A program made the translations under genes and the position numbers. Below are positions 44,921 to 54,057 of a stretch of DNA of 64,000 nucleotides, one piece after another. The DNA is taken from positions 435,155 through 499,154 of the forward strand of contig NZ_QTYB01000001.1 in the NCBI RefSeq assembly GCF_003461955.1. The letters are read 5' to 3'. The notes below the pieces were generated by a model. It worked only from the letters and a program-made list of their open reading frames with translations, was not told where the DNA came from and did no database searches. The stretch's first letter is position 1. The number at the start of each line of letters is the position of its first letter. This stretch comes from Ruminococcus sp. AM36-2AA. GTDB taxonomy: Bacteria; Bacillota; Clostridia; Lachnospirales; Lachnospiraceae.

Positions 44921-46023
44921 TTTCCGGGCGTCCGTTCATTCACATACCCCCTCAGAAATTCATAAATCTCCCCCTCCAGCGGCGGACATCCCTCCACAAA
45001 ATTCTGAAACTTACAGGTACAGTGCCCCACACCAAGCACTCCCGTCTTGCCGCGATACCCCTGTCCGATGCAGATCTTCTCATCCAGCTTCTCAAAAAGC
45101 CCTTCTTTCTTCAACATCTCCAGAGCCGGGATCAGATACCCGTAACATGCACTGCAGGACTCCACTTCCTCCACGGCATCGGCGAGCTCCACAACCTTCC
45201 TGGACACCGGCATCACCTGATCCGCCCCGTCCTCCAGAAACTGCACATCCGCTTTCGAAACATCCGAACATCCCACACCAAGCTCACCCGCAAGCTTCAC
45301 ATAAGGAACATCTTCCACCGCATAATGCATCATCTGACACACATAGGCATCCACAAGAACCGGATCACAGGCACCCATCACACGGTTCATCACAACCGGA
45401 TTTCCACCATCCTCAAAATCCAGATCCCCGCAGATATTATCCACAACAATAAAATCCTGCCTTATCCCCATGTTCAGATGGGCGATGGGCTTATGAAGTC
45501 CCAGAGAATGGAATCTCCTCTTCTCCTTATTCGGGATCAGCCCTTTCATATTCTTGAGCGCACAGGTGATCTTTGTCTGACAATGTCCTTTCAGAACCGG
45601 CACATTGATCAGAAAATCAATCTCTTTCACACGCTCACAGATATTCAGCTCCATACCGCCGCAGTCCACCGAAACCCCTTTATCCTTCTGCATATCCCAG
45701 AACGGCACCTGATACTCCTCTTCCAGCCGGTCAAATCCACAGGTCTCAAAAGCTTCTCTGGTCTTATCCCCAACCCAGGAACCCTCCAGCATCACCAGAT
45801 CCCGGAATCCGTGCTCCTTCAGATACTCAATAATTCCCGAAACCACCTCCGGATGCGTAGTCGCACCCCAGGAAGCCTCCGACGGGGAAACCAGATTCGG
45901 CTTGATCCCGATCTTTTTCTTTCTGTCCCCGATATGGGACTGAAGATCCGCCTTTTCCAGAAGCTCCTTCGTCATTTTTTTATATTCTGTACCACTGGTA
46001 ATAAAAATCTGATTTTTATCCAT
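44917..46023 (-). CDS. DUF362 domain protein, putative iron-sulfur protein
   Basis: 368 residues. GIKPNLVSPSEASWGATTHPEV near the N-terminus and INVPVLKGHCQTKITCALKNMKGLIP in the middle are the DUF362 hallmarks. The C-terminal third contains clustered cysteines (SCSACYGYLIPALEML, VGHCTCKF, EGCPPLEGEI) that could bind an iron-sulfur cluster. It is the last gene of the GntR-ABC operon, starting 5 bp after the permease stop. Function is unknown; a redox role is possible. The stop codon lies inside the right arm of a long inverted repeat. Confidence 0.85.
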   Translation of the reverse strand: MDKNQIFITSGTEYKKMTKELLEKADLQSHIGDRKKKIGIKPNLVSPSEASWGATTHPEVVSGIIEYLKEHGFRDLVMLEGSWVGDKTREAFETCGFDRLEEEYQVPFWDMQKDKGVSVDCGGMELNICERVKEIDFLINVPVLKGHCQTKITCALKNMKGLIPNKEKRRFHSLGLHKPIAHLNMGIRQDFIVVDNICGDLDFEDGGNPVVMNRVMGACDPVLVDAYVCQMMHYAVEDVPYVKLAGELGVGCSDVSKADVQFLEDGADQVMPVSRKVVELADAVEEVESCSACYGYLIPALEMLKKEGLFEKLDEKICIGQGYRGKTGVLGVGHCTCKFQNFVEGCPPLEGEIYEFLRGYVNERTPGK

Positions 46024-46028
46024 ATTTA

Positions 46029-46682
46029 TCAGAATTCCTTTCTCTCCATAATATGGATGCTGATCCGGCAGGAAATATAAGAAGTAAGCCCAAGAAATAC
46101 TACAATGATCAGGGTGATCATTCCAATCCCCAGATTCTGTACCTCATACAGCAGCTGATCCAGATCCACGCCAAAATTCTGCATAACTTTTGCCGTCAGA
46201 TAAGCCAGACCAAAACTTCCACCAAATACTGCAGCCATTACAATTCTACCATTATCCACACCAAACTTCAATTGAACCGGTATCAGCAAAATCAGGATCA
46301 AAGCTACGATCAGGATTCCTGTCTCGCAGGTCAGCATCCATTCTCCCTGCTCCATAGCCACACCATGAAAATGGTTTGCAATTGCGGAAACCACAAATCC
46401 TGTCAAAAGAAGCAAAAAACTCACACCATAACCCAGGATATATTTTTCTATGGCGTAGGTCTTTCTGGTCGCCGGAAGCGTCATAAGAAATCCCATTCCG
46501 CGGTCTGCCTCATCATAGGAAATCGTAGAAATTGAAAGAAAACCTCCCATCATCCCAAGATAGATAATAACAAACGCATCATTTCTTATACAAACGAAAA
46601 AAATAACCATTACTATCACAAGCCCGAGAAAAGACCGGTTCTGTTTCAAAAGTTCTATATCTTTCTGCAAAAATCCTCTCAT
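46029..46682 (-). CDS. ABC-2 type transporter permease
   Basis: 217 residues with six hydrophobic helices (about 17-31, 38-52, 82-104, 118-135, 145-163, 183-204). YDEADRGMGFLMTLPATRKTYAIEKYI between helices 2 and 3 is typical of the bacterial ABC2 permease family found in YtrB-like loci. It pairs with the ATPase gene upstream (4-bp overlap). The substrate is unknown; related loci respond to cell-wall antibiotics. Confidence 0.85.
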   Translation of the reverse strand: MRGFLQKDIELLKQNRSFLGLVIVMVIFFVCIRNDAFVIIYLGMMGGFLSISTISYDEADRGMGFLMTLPATRKTYAIEKYILGYGVSFLLLLTGFVVSAIANHFHGVAMEQGEWMLTCETGILIVALILILLIPVQLKFGVDNGRIVMAAVFGGSFGLAYLTAKVMQNFGVDLDQLLYEVQNLGIGMITLIIVVFLGLTSYISCRISIHIMERKEF

Positions 46683-47530
46683 AACTTTTCTCCTTTCGAG
46701 ATCATGGAGATGATCTCATCCACTGATCCTCGCTCCACAACAAGTCCCGGATAATTTTCCAGATAAAACTGCTTCTCATTGGTCAGACAGCTATAGCCCC
46801 AGGATTCTTCTGCCACCCGGAGAATTCCTCTTTTATCCAGATCCGAAAAATCTTTCTTCTCCACTTTCAGAAGTCCGTACTGATCCAGAAGCACATCCAT
46901 GTCCTCATGAAGAACAATTTTCCCCTCATGAATCATATACAGATCATCACAGAGCCCTTCCAGATCCGAAGAAATATGAGAACTTATAAGGATTCCTCTT
47001 CCTTCCTGCTCCATATATACCCGCAGAAGATCCAGGATCTGATCCCTTGCCACCACATCGAGACCGGCAGTCGGCTCATCCAGGATCAGCATCTTTGCCT
47101 CATGACTCAGTGCCAGAAGAACTTTCAGTTTTGCCCGCATTCCTGTGGAAAATTCTTTCAGGCTTTTATTAAGAGGAATGGACAGCTTCCGGCATTTTTC
47201 CAGAAAATCTTCTCTGTCAAATCTGTGATACATTTTTTCCATGATATATGAAATCTGCTTTACAGTCAGATATCCGCTGAAAGTACTGTCGGAAAGCACG
47301 ACCCCGATTTCCTCTTTCTGTGCAGGCGTAAGTCCGGTACTGTACTGTCCCATAATCCGGACCGTACCATCATCCACATGGATCAGTCCCAGAATCGCTT
47401 TAAACGCGGTACTCTTTCCTGCACCGTTTTTGCCGATCAGTCCTGTGATCCTTCCTTCTTCCAGCTGCATGGTACAGTTCAGCTGAAAATTCCCATACTG
47501 TTTTCTGACCTCTGTAAGTTCTGCTAACAT
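46679..47530 (-). CDS. ABC transporter ATP-binding protein
   Basis: 283 residues. Walker A GKNGAGKST, Q-loop VVLSDSTF-like region, signature FSTGMRAKLKVLLAL, Walker B MLILDEPTAGLD, switch LISSHISSDLEG. The C-terminal extension (about 210-283) is typical of ABC-2 exporter ATPases. It is expressed with the GntR gene just upstream (16-bp gap), which suggests ligand-controlled export. Confidence 0.92.
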   Translation of the reverse strand: MLAELTEVRKQYGNFQLNCTMQLEEGRITGLIGKNGAGKSTAFKAILGLIHVDDGTVRIMGQYSTGLTPAQKEEIGVVLSDSTFSGYLTVKQISYIMEKMYHRFDREDFLEKCRKLSIPLNKSLKEFSTGMRAKLKVLLALSHEAKMLILDEPTAGLDVVARDQILDLLRVYMEQEGRGILISSHISSDLEGLCDDLYMIHEGKIVLHEDMDVLLDQYGLLKVEKKDFSDLDKRGILRVAEESWGYSCLTNEKQFYLENYPGLVVERGSVDEIISMISKGEKL

Positions 47531-47546
47531 ATCTGAACCTCCCTCT

Positions 47547-47924
47547 TCATTTCAGATCCTCCAAAATACAAAGAAACATTTCCCGGAGCTCATCATCAGA
47601 AAGGCCTCCTGACCGTCCTTTCTGGATCGCATTCTCCAGATCCGCCTCCACTTCTTTCTGCCGTTCTTCCCGAAGCAGATTCCGGTTGGCTTCCGCCACA
47701 AAACTGCCCTTTCCATGAACGGTAACGATCATTCCTTCCTCATCCAGAAAATCATAGGCCTTTTTTACTGTAAGCGCACTGATCTTCAGCTCTCTTGACA
47801 GTGTCCGGACGGATGGAAGTGGTTCTTTCTCTTTCAGTGAACCATCTATGATCTTCGCACGAATCTGTCTGACGATCTGTTCATAGATGGGTTCCATAGA
47901 TGTATGACTGATAATAATATTCAT
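47547..47924 (-). CDS. GntR-family (YtrA-type) transcriptional regulator
   Basis: About 125 residues from ATG 47924, which follows AGGAGG at 6 bp; codons upstream of it are the operator. The winged-helix domain covers residues about 8-75 (YEQIVRQIRAKIIDGSLKEKEPLP, LSRELKISALTVKKAYDFL, then IVTVHGKGSFV). A short C-terminal tail replaces a ligand domain, as in the YtrA subfamily. It very probably represses its own operon through the palindrome that spans its promoter. Confidence 0.9.
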   Translation of the reverse strand: MNIIISHTSMEPIYEQIVRQIRAKIIDGSLKEKEPLPSVRTLSRELKISALTVKKAYDFLDEEGMIVTVHGKGSFVAEANRNLLREERQKEVEADLENAIQKGRSGGLSDDELREMFLCILEDLK

Positions 47925-47939
47925 CGTTGTCCTCCTGTT

Positions 47940-47994
47940 AATAAACAGTATATAACAGTGTATAACTGTTGTCAAGTGTTATATACTGTTTATT
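47940..47994 (-). promoter_or_regulatory. Promoter and perfect 18-bp palindromic operator of the GntR operon
   Basis: Arms at 47940-47957 and 47977-47994 are exact complements (AATAAACAGTATATAACA). Between and across them on the minus strand lie TTGACA (47975-47970), 17 bp, TATACT (47952-47947). A third ACAGTTATACACTGT-like half site sits in the spacer. GntR/YtrA binding here would cover the promoter completely. Confidence 0.9.
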
Positions 47995-48036
47995 CAAAAT
48001 CAGGGAGATATTGTCAAGCCATATCCGTGCACATAT

Positions 48037-48085
48037 AAAAAAATACCCTCTCTACCAGTTTCCCGGTAAAAAGGATATTTTATCT
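48037..48085 (-). terminator. Terminator of the XRE-cupin gene
   Basis: A 14-bp stem (ATATCCTTTTTACC with GGTAGAGAGGGTAT, including G-U pairs), an 8-base loop, then seven Ts on the minus strand. Confidence 0.8.
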
Positions 48086-48106
48086 GACGCAGCTGCAACA
48101 TATTAT

Positions 48107-48661
48107 TCAGTGATAATCCAGAAATGTCACAGAAAAAACCGCTTTTCCTTTTCCATTATTTCGATATGTATGAATCTGATCCGTTTCAAAACGAAGCACA
48201 TCTTCCGCTGTTACCAGATGCGAAACACCCTCAGCTTCCACCGTTACCTCCCCCTGCAGCACAGAAATATATTCTCTTGTTTTTTCTCCATGGCCACCGC
48301 TGATATAAGATTGTCCGGCTTCAATCTCGATCCGGTAGATCTCCACCAGCTGATTATCTTCATAGGGAAAACAGGTCCAGACTTTATACCGGCCTTCTAC
48401 CTCTTTGGTAGGAACCATCTCCTGCACATGCACCAGGCAGGAATCCAGAGGCGGTGCCTGGATCAGTTCCTGAAAACGGATCCGAAGACCACTGGTGATT
48501 TTCCCAAGAACTCCAAGAGAAGGATTGGCAGTTCCCTTTTCAATCTGTGCAAGCATACTTTTGCTGACTCCGGTCTGCTCAGATACCACATCCAGGCTCA
48601 TTCCTTTGGATTTCCGGATTCTTTTTAGATTTACCGATACATTATGGGTTAAGTAGTCCAT
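48107..48661 (-). CDS. XRE-cupin transcriptional regulator
   Basis: 184 residues. N-terminal Cro/C1 helix-turn-helix (residues about 8-62, MSLDVVSEQTGVSKSMLAQIEKG), then a cupin_2 domain (about 110-182, ISGGHGEKTREYISVLQGEVTVEAEG, VLRFETDQIHTYRN) with its metal/ligand-binding His and Glu positions. Such proteins usually sense small amines or amino acids and repress metabolic genes. The gene follows the esterase gene by about 70 bp and ends in a strong terminator. Confidence 0.9.
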   Translation of the reverse strand: MDYLTHNVSVNLKRIRKSKGMSLDVVSEQTGVSKSMLAQIEKGTANPSLGVLGKITSGLRIRFQELIQAPPLDSCLVHVQEMVPTKEVEGRYKVWTCFPYEDNQLVEIYRIEIEAGQSYISGGHGEKTREYISVLQGEVTVEAEGVSHLVTAEDVLRFETDQIHTYRNNGKGKAVFSVTFLDYH

Positions 48662-48730
48662 CCCGGTTAATTCTCATCTCCATTCCTCTTCTCTCTTCGG
48701 CCGGTCTTCCCGCCTGCTGCAAGTCTCATC

Positions 48731-49579
48731 TTATCGGTCGATCTTTGCGCCGCCCCACCATGGAAATTCCCGGTTCAGCCATTTTCCGGCAAGTTCACTC
48801 CATGGTTCACAGGCTCTTACAATTCCTCTGCCATTTTCGTTGGCAGTCAGCTCATTTGCCAGACCAAGCCCGTGAGGTCCCTGTGGAAAAACATGATACT
48901 CCACCGGAATCCCTTTTTTATAAAGTGCCTGAACAAAGAGAAGCGTATTATCCAACAGCACTGTCTGATCCTCAAAAGTATGCCAGATAAAGGTTTTGGG
49001 TGTATCTTCCGTAACCTGGAATTCCAGGGACATCTGATCTTTCAGTTCTTCATAACGATCTCCCAGAAGATTGCGGAAACTTTCTTCATGGCCAAATTCT
49101 CCGGAGGTAATTACCGGGTAATTCAGGATCATGCCGTCCGGCCGGATCATCTGGTTATCCATTTCCGTAATCTTCGCAAGTTCCTCTGTATTCCAGAATA
49201 CTCCCAGGGAAGCAGCCAGATGGCCACCTGCGGAAAAACCGGATACAATGATTTTATCTTTTTCAATATGCCACTTTTCACTGTTTTTTCGAAGAAGCGC
49301 TACGGTTTTTGCCAGCTGTCGGAGAGCCACCGGATATCTGGCAGGTGCTACACTGTAACGAAGTACCACTGCATGATATCCCATTCCCATAAAACGCACG
49401 GCAATCGCCTCCGCTTCCCTATCTGAAGTCATACCATAGGCTCCACCCGGACAGATCACGATCGCAGGTCGCTTCTGTCCCAGATAAAGTTCTTCTGACT
49501 CCTGCCAGAAATAAGTTTCAATATAAGCTTCATTATAATCAGCCGTTTTATCCTCAATTACAATTTTTTCATTTATCAT
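48731..49579 (-). CDS. Alpha/beta-hydrolase, carbohydrate-ester esterase type
   Basis: 282 residues. Oxyanion region CPGGAYGMTS, nucleophile GFSAGGHLAAS (Gly-x-Ser-x-Gly), Asp in HTFEDQTVLLDN and His in GPHGLGLA. It belongs to the acetyl-xylan/acetyl-esterase-like group common in gut Firmicutes; there is no signal peptide, so it acts inside the cell on imported acetylated sugars or small esters. It starts 32 bp after the transglutaminase-fold gene and could be the last gene of that operon. Confidence 0.88.
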   Translation of the reverse strand: MINEKIVIEDKTADYNEAYIETYFWQESEELYLGQKRPAIVICPGGAYGMTSDREAEAIAVRFMGMGYHAVVLRYSVAPARYPVALRQLAKTVALLRKNSEKWHIEKDKIIVSGFSAGGHLAASLGVFWNTEELAKITEMDNQMIRPDGMILNYPVITSGEFGHEESFRNLLGDRYEELKDQMSLEFQVTEDTPKTFIWHTFEDQTVLLDNTLLFVQALYKKGIPVEYHVFPQGPHGLGLANELTANENGRGIVRACEPWSELAGKWLNREFPWWGGAKIDR

Positions 49580-49611
49580 ACCAGTTATCCTTTCTTTATC
49601 CGATATCTGTT

Positions 49612-51924
49612 CTACCGTGCGTAAAAATAACGCAGTCTCAGTTTTCCCGGGAAGTGCTGTTTCTTATACAGACACTGCCGGAACCGCTCTGTCATTCCAC
49701 GGAGCACCCGCAGTTCATGAGGCATAAGCTCCATTCCGCCAAAACGATATTTCTGGATCAGGCCTCCTGAACGGAAATATTCCTCCTCGCGGATTCCCGG
49801 AAAGCACACTTTCACTTCTTCAAAGAGCGCTGTCGGATCTGTCAGATCACCCTTTACACCACCGATGGCAAAAAGATTCTCTATTTCATCTACATACCAT
49901 TCTACCAGCTGCCCTTTCGCAGCATATTTCTTTTTCAGATTTTTCCGCATTTTTATTCTGGCCGCTCTCTGCAGTTCCAGAATAAGATACAGAAGAAACA
50001 GCCCATATAAAACCAGGACGATCACACCCGGAACTGTTTTCCAGGTATGCTTCTCGATTACCTTGGTTTCAGACTTTCCTGTTCCGTTTCCGGTACCCTG
50101 ATCTGTTGTATCCGCACCGTTTTCATCACGAACTGTGTTGACACGATAAGAAGGCTTCCCTTCAACCAGCTGATCTGTATAAGTCTCTGTGTACAGTCCC
50201 GGCACAACTTCTACCGGCATCCAGCCAAGACCTGCAATATAAACCTCTGCCCAGGCATGTGCATTCTTTGTGGTAAGTATGACCTCCTTTTCGCCTGCAT
50301 CGGAAGCTGCCTGTGCATCCATATCAGACAAGTGATAACCCTCTGTGTATCTGGCCGGATACCCGGCTGCCCTGTAGGCCATAACTGCTGCCGTAGCAAA
50401 GGCAACGGCGTTTCCCTCTTTCTGACCATCCAGAATCCAGTTTACCATATCTTCGTTTTCCGGCATATCCTGTGGAATATCTGTATATCGTATATGATTT
50501 CTCAGAGCCTGACGGATCTGCGTTGTCAGTTCGTCGAAATCCATCTCTTCCGGATCCTGATCCTCTGCAAAAAATTCCGCCAGGATCCTTTCTTTCAGCT
50601 CATCACTGATATCTGTATAAGAATCCAGGACAAATGAATGATAAACATTTTCTGCTTTTACGTAACTTTCCTGTCTGCTGTCAGACGGATTTTCAAGCCA
50701 GTTTCCGGGAATCATACTATCTGCAGTTGCCTCTCCTTCTGATACCTGGAACTGATATCTGCGTGCACCAAAAAAGCTTCTGGATTCCACATTCCAGTCT
50801 TTGTGCTCCACACCGTTCTCCCACGCTTCTGCTACAGCCGGCAGATATACATATTTCCGGTATGCGCCTGTATTTTCGACGGACACCTGCATATAACCGG
50901 AGTTATTTCCGGAAGCCTGAGCATTCAGTTTATCGTAGACCGCAAACTGGCTCAGCGGCGAAAAACTGTTCTGCTTCAGCCAGCGCAGCATACCCTCATA
51001 TTCTCCTTCGTATGAAGAGTACGGAATCCCATTCCACTGCATGCCATCATAAGAACCTCCTACGAATCCACGAAGATACAACTCCTGTGGCTGGTTCATT
51101 GTAAGCTTCAGTGTTTCTTCCTCCCGGTCAAGAAGTTCCGCTTCTTTTCTCAGATCTCCCTGCGGAAGTGAATCTTCACCATAACGGAATTTCTCAACAT
51201 CTGCGGAGATTTTCTGCTTCCACTGTTCCAGCTTTACGGATTTCTGATATCCTCCTGTAAGAAAACTTACAACGCCCACAACTACAGCGATCAATGCGAT
51301 CGCAGAAATTCCCCTCAGGCCAAAATTCTGTCCTCTGGTACTGTATACAATAAAAACGCCAAAAAATCCTGCCAGCGATAAAAGAACCGCCAGCCACATA
51401 CTGCTGCTTCCAAGAATCAGGCCACATGCAGCAGATGGTATCATAAAAATCATAATTCCATAGATGTTATTCTTTTTAACCTGGGAAAACAGAAACGAAA
51501 CTACTGCTTCCGCAAACAAAGCCCACAGGATCACGGAGCCAATCCCTGCATTGCTTCCCACCGCAAACAGCGTTGCTTCCGTTCCGAAACGGGAATTCCA
51601 CATTCCCAGAAAACAGTCTGCAAGATAAAAGATTCCCTGCGTAGTGACCGTAATTGTTACCAGAAAAAGTGCGATCCCGGAAACATATAATATTGTCTTC
51701 ATTCTCCCTGCCGCTTTTTCCGATCTTTCAGTGATACAGTACAGTACTGTCACCACTGCACCAACAAAAAAAGCAGCAGCCAGACACCACACAGAATAAC
51801 TGAAGTCCCTCAGAAAAAGCAGGATTCCTGCCAGCACAAGAAAAATCAGTACCGGTTCCGATATTCTGTTTTTTTTCTCTTCTGTCTCATTGAGAACAAA
51901 AATCTCATTTTTTTTCATGCTCAT
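49612..51924 (-). CDS. Transglutaminase-fold membrane protein, catalytic Cys apparently replaced
   Basis: 770 residues. Six to seven N-terminal membrane helices (about 25-230), a long extracytoplasmic region, a transglutaminase core (about 475-590) and a last membrane helix (about 640-660) with a cytoplasmic DUF4129-like tail. The core has RAAGYPARYTEGYH, NAHAWAEVY and GWMPVEVVPG, but where family members read G-x-C-x-H-F-A this protein has GNAVAFA: Ala506 (codon 50409-50407) and Ala508 replace the expected Cys and His. It forms an operon with MoxR and DUF58 genes, a common trio. If the alignment is right, it is a pseudoenzyme, perhaps a binding or scaffold protein. Confidence 0.8.
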   Translation of the reverse strand: MSMKKNEIFVLNETEEKKNRISEPVLIFLVLAGILLFLRDFSYSVWCLAAAFFVGAVVTVLYCITERSEKAAGRMKTILYVSGIALFLVTITVTTQGIFYLADCFLGMWNSRFGTEATLFAVGSNAGIGSVILWALFAEAVVSFLFSQVKKNNIYGIMIFMIPSAACGLILGSSSMWLAVLLSLAGFFGVFIVYSTRGQNFGLRGISAIALIAVVVGVVSFLTGGYQKSVKLEQWKQKISADVEKFRYGEDSLPQGDLRKEAELLDREEETLKLTMNQPQELYLRGFVGGSYDGMQWNGIPYSSYEGEYEGMLRWLKQNSFSPLSQFAVYDKLNAQASGNNSGYMQVSVENTGAYRKYVYLPAVAEAWENGVEHKDWNVESRSFFGARRYQFQVSEGEATADSMIPGNWLENPSDSRQESYVKAENVYHSFVLDSYTDISDELKERILAEFFAEDQDPEEMDFDELTTQIRQALRNHIRYTDIPQDMPENEDMVNWILDGQKEGNAVAFATAAVMAYRAAGYPARYTEGYHLSDMDAQAASDAGEKEVILTTKNAHAWAEVYIAGLGWMPVEVVPGLYTETYTDQLVEGKPSYRVNTVRDENGADTTDQGTGNGTGKSETKVIEKHTWKTVPGVIVLVLYGLFLLYLILELQRAARIKMRKNLKKKYAAKGQLVEWYVDEIENLFAIGGVKGDLTDPTALFEEVKVCFPGIREEEYFRSGGLIQKYRFGGMELMPHELRVLRGMTERFRQCLYKKQHFPGKLRLRYFYAR

Positions 51925-51938
51925 CTTCTCTTCCCCGG

Positions 51939-53108
51939 CTATATTACAATGTTATATGCTTTTTTCTGGTAAGTTTCTGCATCCACAGGGATGACGGAAT
52001 ATCCCTCTGTTGCCATATATTCTTTTCCGTCGTCCTGGTTTACCTGAATGATCGTAAGATCCAGTTCTCTGGAAAGCTGTCGTGCTGCGCTTTCTTCATA
52101 TTCCGGTGTAATATAAATGATCTTGGTATATTTGCGCCGGATATCTGTCTGAAGAAAACGATACAGAGAGTCCCTGCCATTCTTCTCATGAACAGGACGG
52201 CACAGAAGATTCAGCACCATTTGTTCACAGGTTGCCAGAGAATAAACCGGAAAATCCTGCAGTTCTCCGGCCGCACAGCCAACATTATGCTCCAGATTCC
52301 GCTCTACCATACTCCGGCTCAGAGCAGACGTAAAAGCAAGGACTGCATCATTGCGCTGATTGGAAATTTCGTTTTCCCCGAAAATTGCCATTACATTATA
52401 TAAGACCAGAATATTATAATTGGCCGGATAGCCAAACTCCCGCACAACCAGAGTATCGATCTTGGAAGACAGTTTCCAGTGAATGCTTCCCAGCGAATCA
52501 CCTTTTTCATATTCCCGGAGCCCTGACACTTCGCTTACATCCTGCCCTTTTCGGTTCTGGTCATAAAGCTCTCCGGATATGATCGTTTCAGGCCGCCGCA
52601 GAAGCTGTGTATTTAACTGCAGCTGCGCCGGATACACCAGCACTTCCTTCTGTGATGCGCCTGGTCTGGTCCAGCAGAAGATCCCCAGGTGATCATAGCA
52701 TTTCACATGTAACACCGTGATCCTGACACATCCACAGTTTTCCATTTTGATCAGGTGCTGAAACTGCGCGTTTTTCTTTTCGGAAGCACATAGGATCACT
52801 GTCTGCGTTTTTTCTTCTCCATACATCGTGTTTTTAATCTGAATTTTCAGCTGGATCCTTCCAAGAGGGCCCCTGTTTTTTTTGCTTATCCGGATTTCCA
52901 GGGGAATCTCCTGTCCAACATGACAGGAAGATTTTACACTATATTCCATTTTAAATCCATTTAAGCTTACCAGTTCGATCACAAAAGAGAGGACCGGCAC
53001 AACAACCAGACACAGAAGAACCGTAAGTGCTTCACTTCGGTTGGATATGATATAAATTAGCAGGGCAGCCACCATTGCCGCCCCGTACCAGATTCGATAT
53101 CTACGCAT
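51939..53108 (-). CDS. DUF58 domain protein
   Basis: About 389 residues from ATG 53108, which lies 1 bp after the MoxR stop with AAGGAAG upstream; an in-frame TTG at 53129 is weaker. Two N-terminal membrane helices (about 8-45), then a beta domain, then the DUF58 core SGLREYEKGDSLGSIHWKLSSKIDTLVVREFG (residues about 190-225). DUF58 proteins work with MoxR ATPases in poorly understood envelope or chaperone roles. The next gene starts 14 bp downstream. Confidence 0.88.
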   Translation of the reverse strand: MRRYRIWYGAAMVAALLIYIISNRSEALTVLLCLVVVPVLSFVIELVSLNGFKMEYSVKSSCHVGQEIPLEIRISKKNRGPLGRIQLKIQIKNTMYGEEKTQTVILCASEKKNAQFQHLIKMENCGCVRITVLHVKCYDHLGIFCWTRPGASQKEVLVYPAQLQLNTQLLRRPETIISGELYDQNRKGQDVSEVSGLREYEKGDSLGSIHWKLSSKIDTLVVREFGYPANYNILVLYNVMAIFGENEISNQRNDAVLAFTSALSRSMVERNLEHNVGCAAGELQDFPVYSLATCEQMVLNLLCRPVHEKNGRDSLYRFLQTDIRRKYTKIIYITPEYEESAARQLSRELDLTIIQVNQDDGKEYMATEGYSVIPVDAETYQKKAYNIVI

Positions 53109-53109
53109 A

Positions 53110-54057
53110 TTATTTCTGCTTCCTTCCAAATGCAGGACCTGGAACCTCTTTAAGAACCTGGCTCAGTACATCATGTGCTGTGATGCCCTCGATCTTTGCC
53201 TGCGGTTTCATAACCAGACGATGTGCACATACATCCTCAAAAATCTCACGTACATCATCCGGAACAACATAATCTCTCTCCCGCAGCACAGCACGGGCAC
53301 GGGCCAGCTGCGCCAGTGCCGCCGCGCCTCGTGGACTGACACCAAGCTCTACCATGGAATGCTCTCTTGTTGCAGCACAGAGATCAGAAATATAATAAAG
53401 GATTTCATCTACGATCCGAATAGAATACAAGTATCCCTGGATTTCCTTTACATCATCCAGATTCATTCTCGTTTTCACCAGATCCATATCGCCACTGCCT
53501 CTTCTGCTTTTCAGAATCTGTACCTGACTGTCTCTCTCCGGATAACCAATGCTTAAACGCACCATGAAACGGTCCATCTGAGATTCCGGCAGTGCCTGAG
53601 TTCCGGCAGTTCCGTAGTGATTCTGTGTGGCAATACAGATAAATGGCTTCGGAAGCACATGGGTAATACCATCTACAGTAACACTGCCTTCCTCCATGAC
53701 CTCAAGAAGAGCTGCCTGGGTTTTCGGAGAAGTACGGTTGATCTCATCACCAAGAAGCAGATGACAGTCTGCAGCTCCTGGTTTATATTCCAGTTCACCG
53801 GTGTTTTTATTGTATACACTGAATCCGGTAATATCGGAAGGCATGGTATCCGGTGTAAACTGGATACGTTTGTAAGAAAGCCCAAGTGCTCTTGAAAAAG
53901 CAAGGGCAAGGGTTGTCTTTCCTACTCCCGGCGCATCTTCAAGAAGGATATGACCACCTGCGTAAATAGCCATCAGTACCTTTTCTATGATCTCATCCTT
54001 TCCGATAAATACCTTTTTGATTTCTTTCATTACCTGCTCTGACTGTTCTATGATCAT
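53110..54057 (-). CDS. MoxR-family AAA+ ATPase
   Basis: 315 residues. Walker A EDAPGVGKTTLALAF (about 37-51), Walker B LLLGDEINRTSPKTQ, sensor 1 PFICIATQNH, arginine-finger region QMDRFMVRLSIGYP, and the C-terminal lid with GVSPRGAAALAQLARARA. MoxR proteins assemble or activate partners with metal-binding or von Willebrand-like folds. Its ATG overlaps the stop of the BspA-like gene by 4 bp, so the two are translationally coupled. Confidence 0.94.
   Translation of the reverse strand: MIIEQSEQVMKEIKKVFIGKDEIIEKVLMAIYAGGHILLEDAPGVGKTTLALAFSRALGLSYKRIQFTPDTMPSDITGFSVYNKNTGELEYKPGAADCHLLLGDEINRTSPKTQAALLEVMEEGSVTVDGITHVLPKPFICIATQNHYGTAGTQALPESQMDRFMVRLSIGYPERDSQVQILKSRRGSGDMDLVKTRMNLDDVKEIQGYLYSIRIVDEILYYISDLCAATREHSMVELGVSPRGAAALAQLARARAVLRERDYVVPDDVREIFEDVCAHRLVMKPQAKIEGITAHDVLSQVLKEVPGPAFGRKQK

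Noticed and set aside
44847..45452. Pro/His/Ser-rich plus-strand open frame of about 200 codons
   Set aside because: It is the antisense shadow of the DUF362 gene, with the composition expected from reverse reading of a GC-rich gene.
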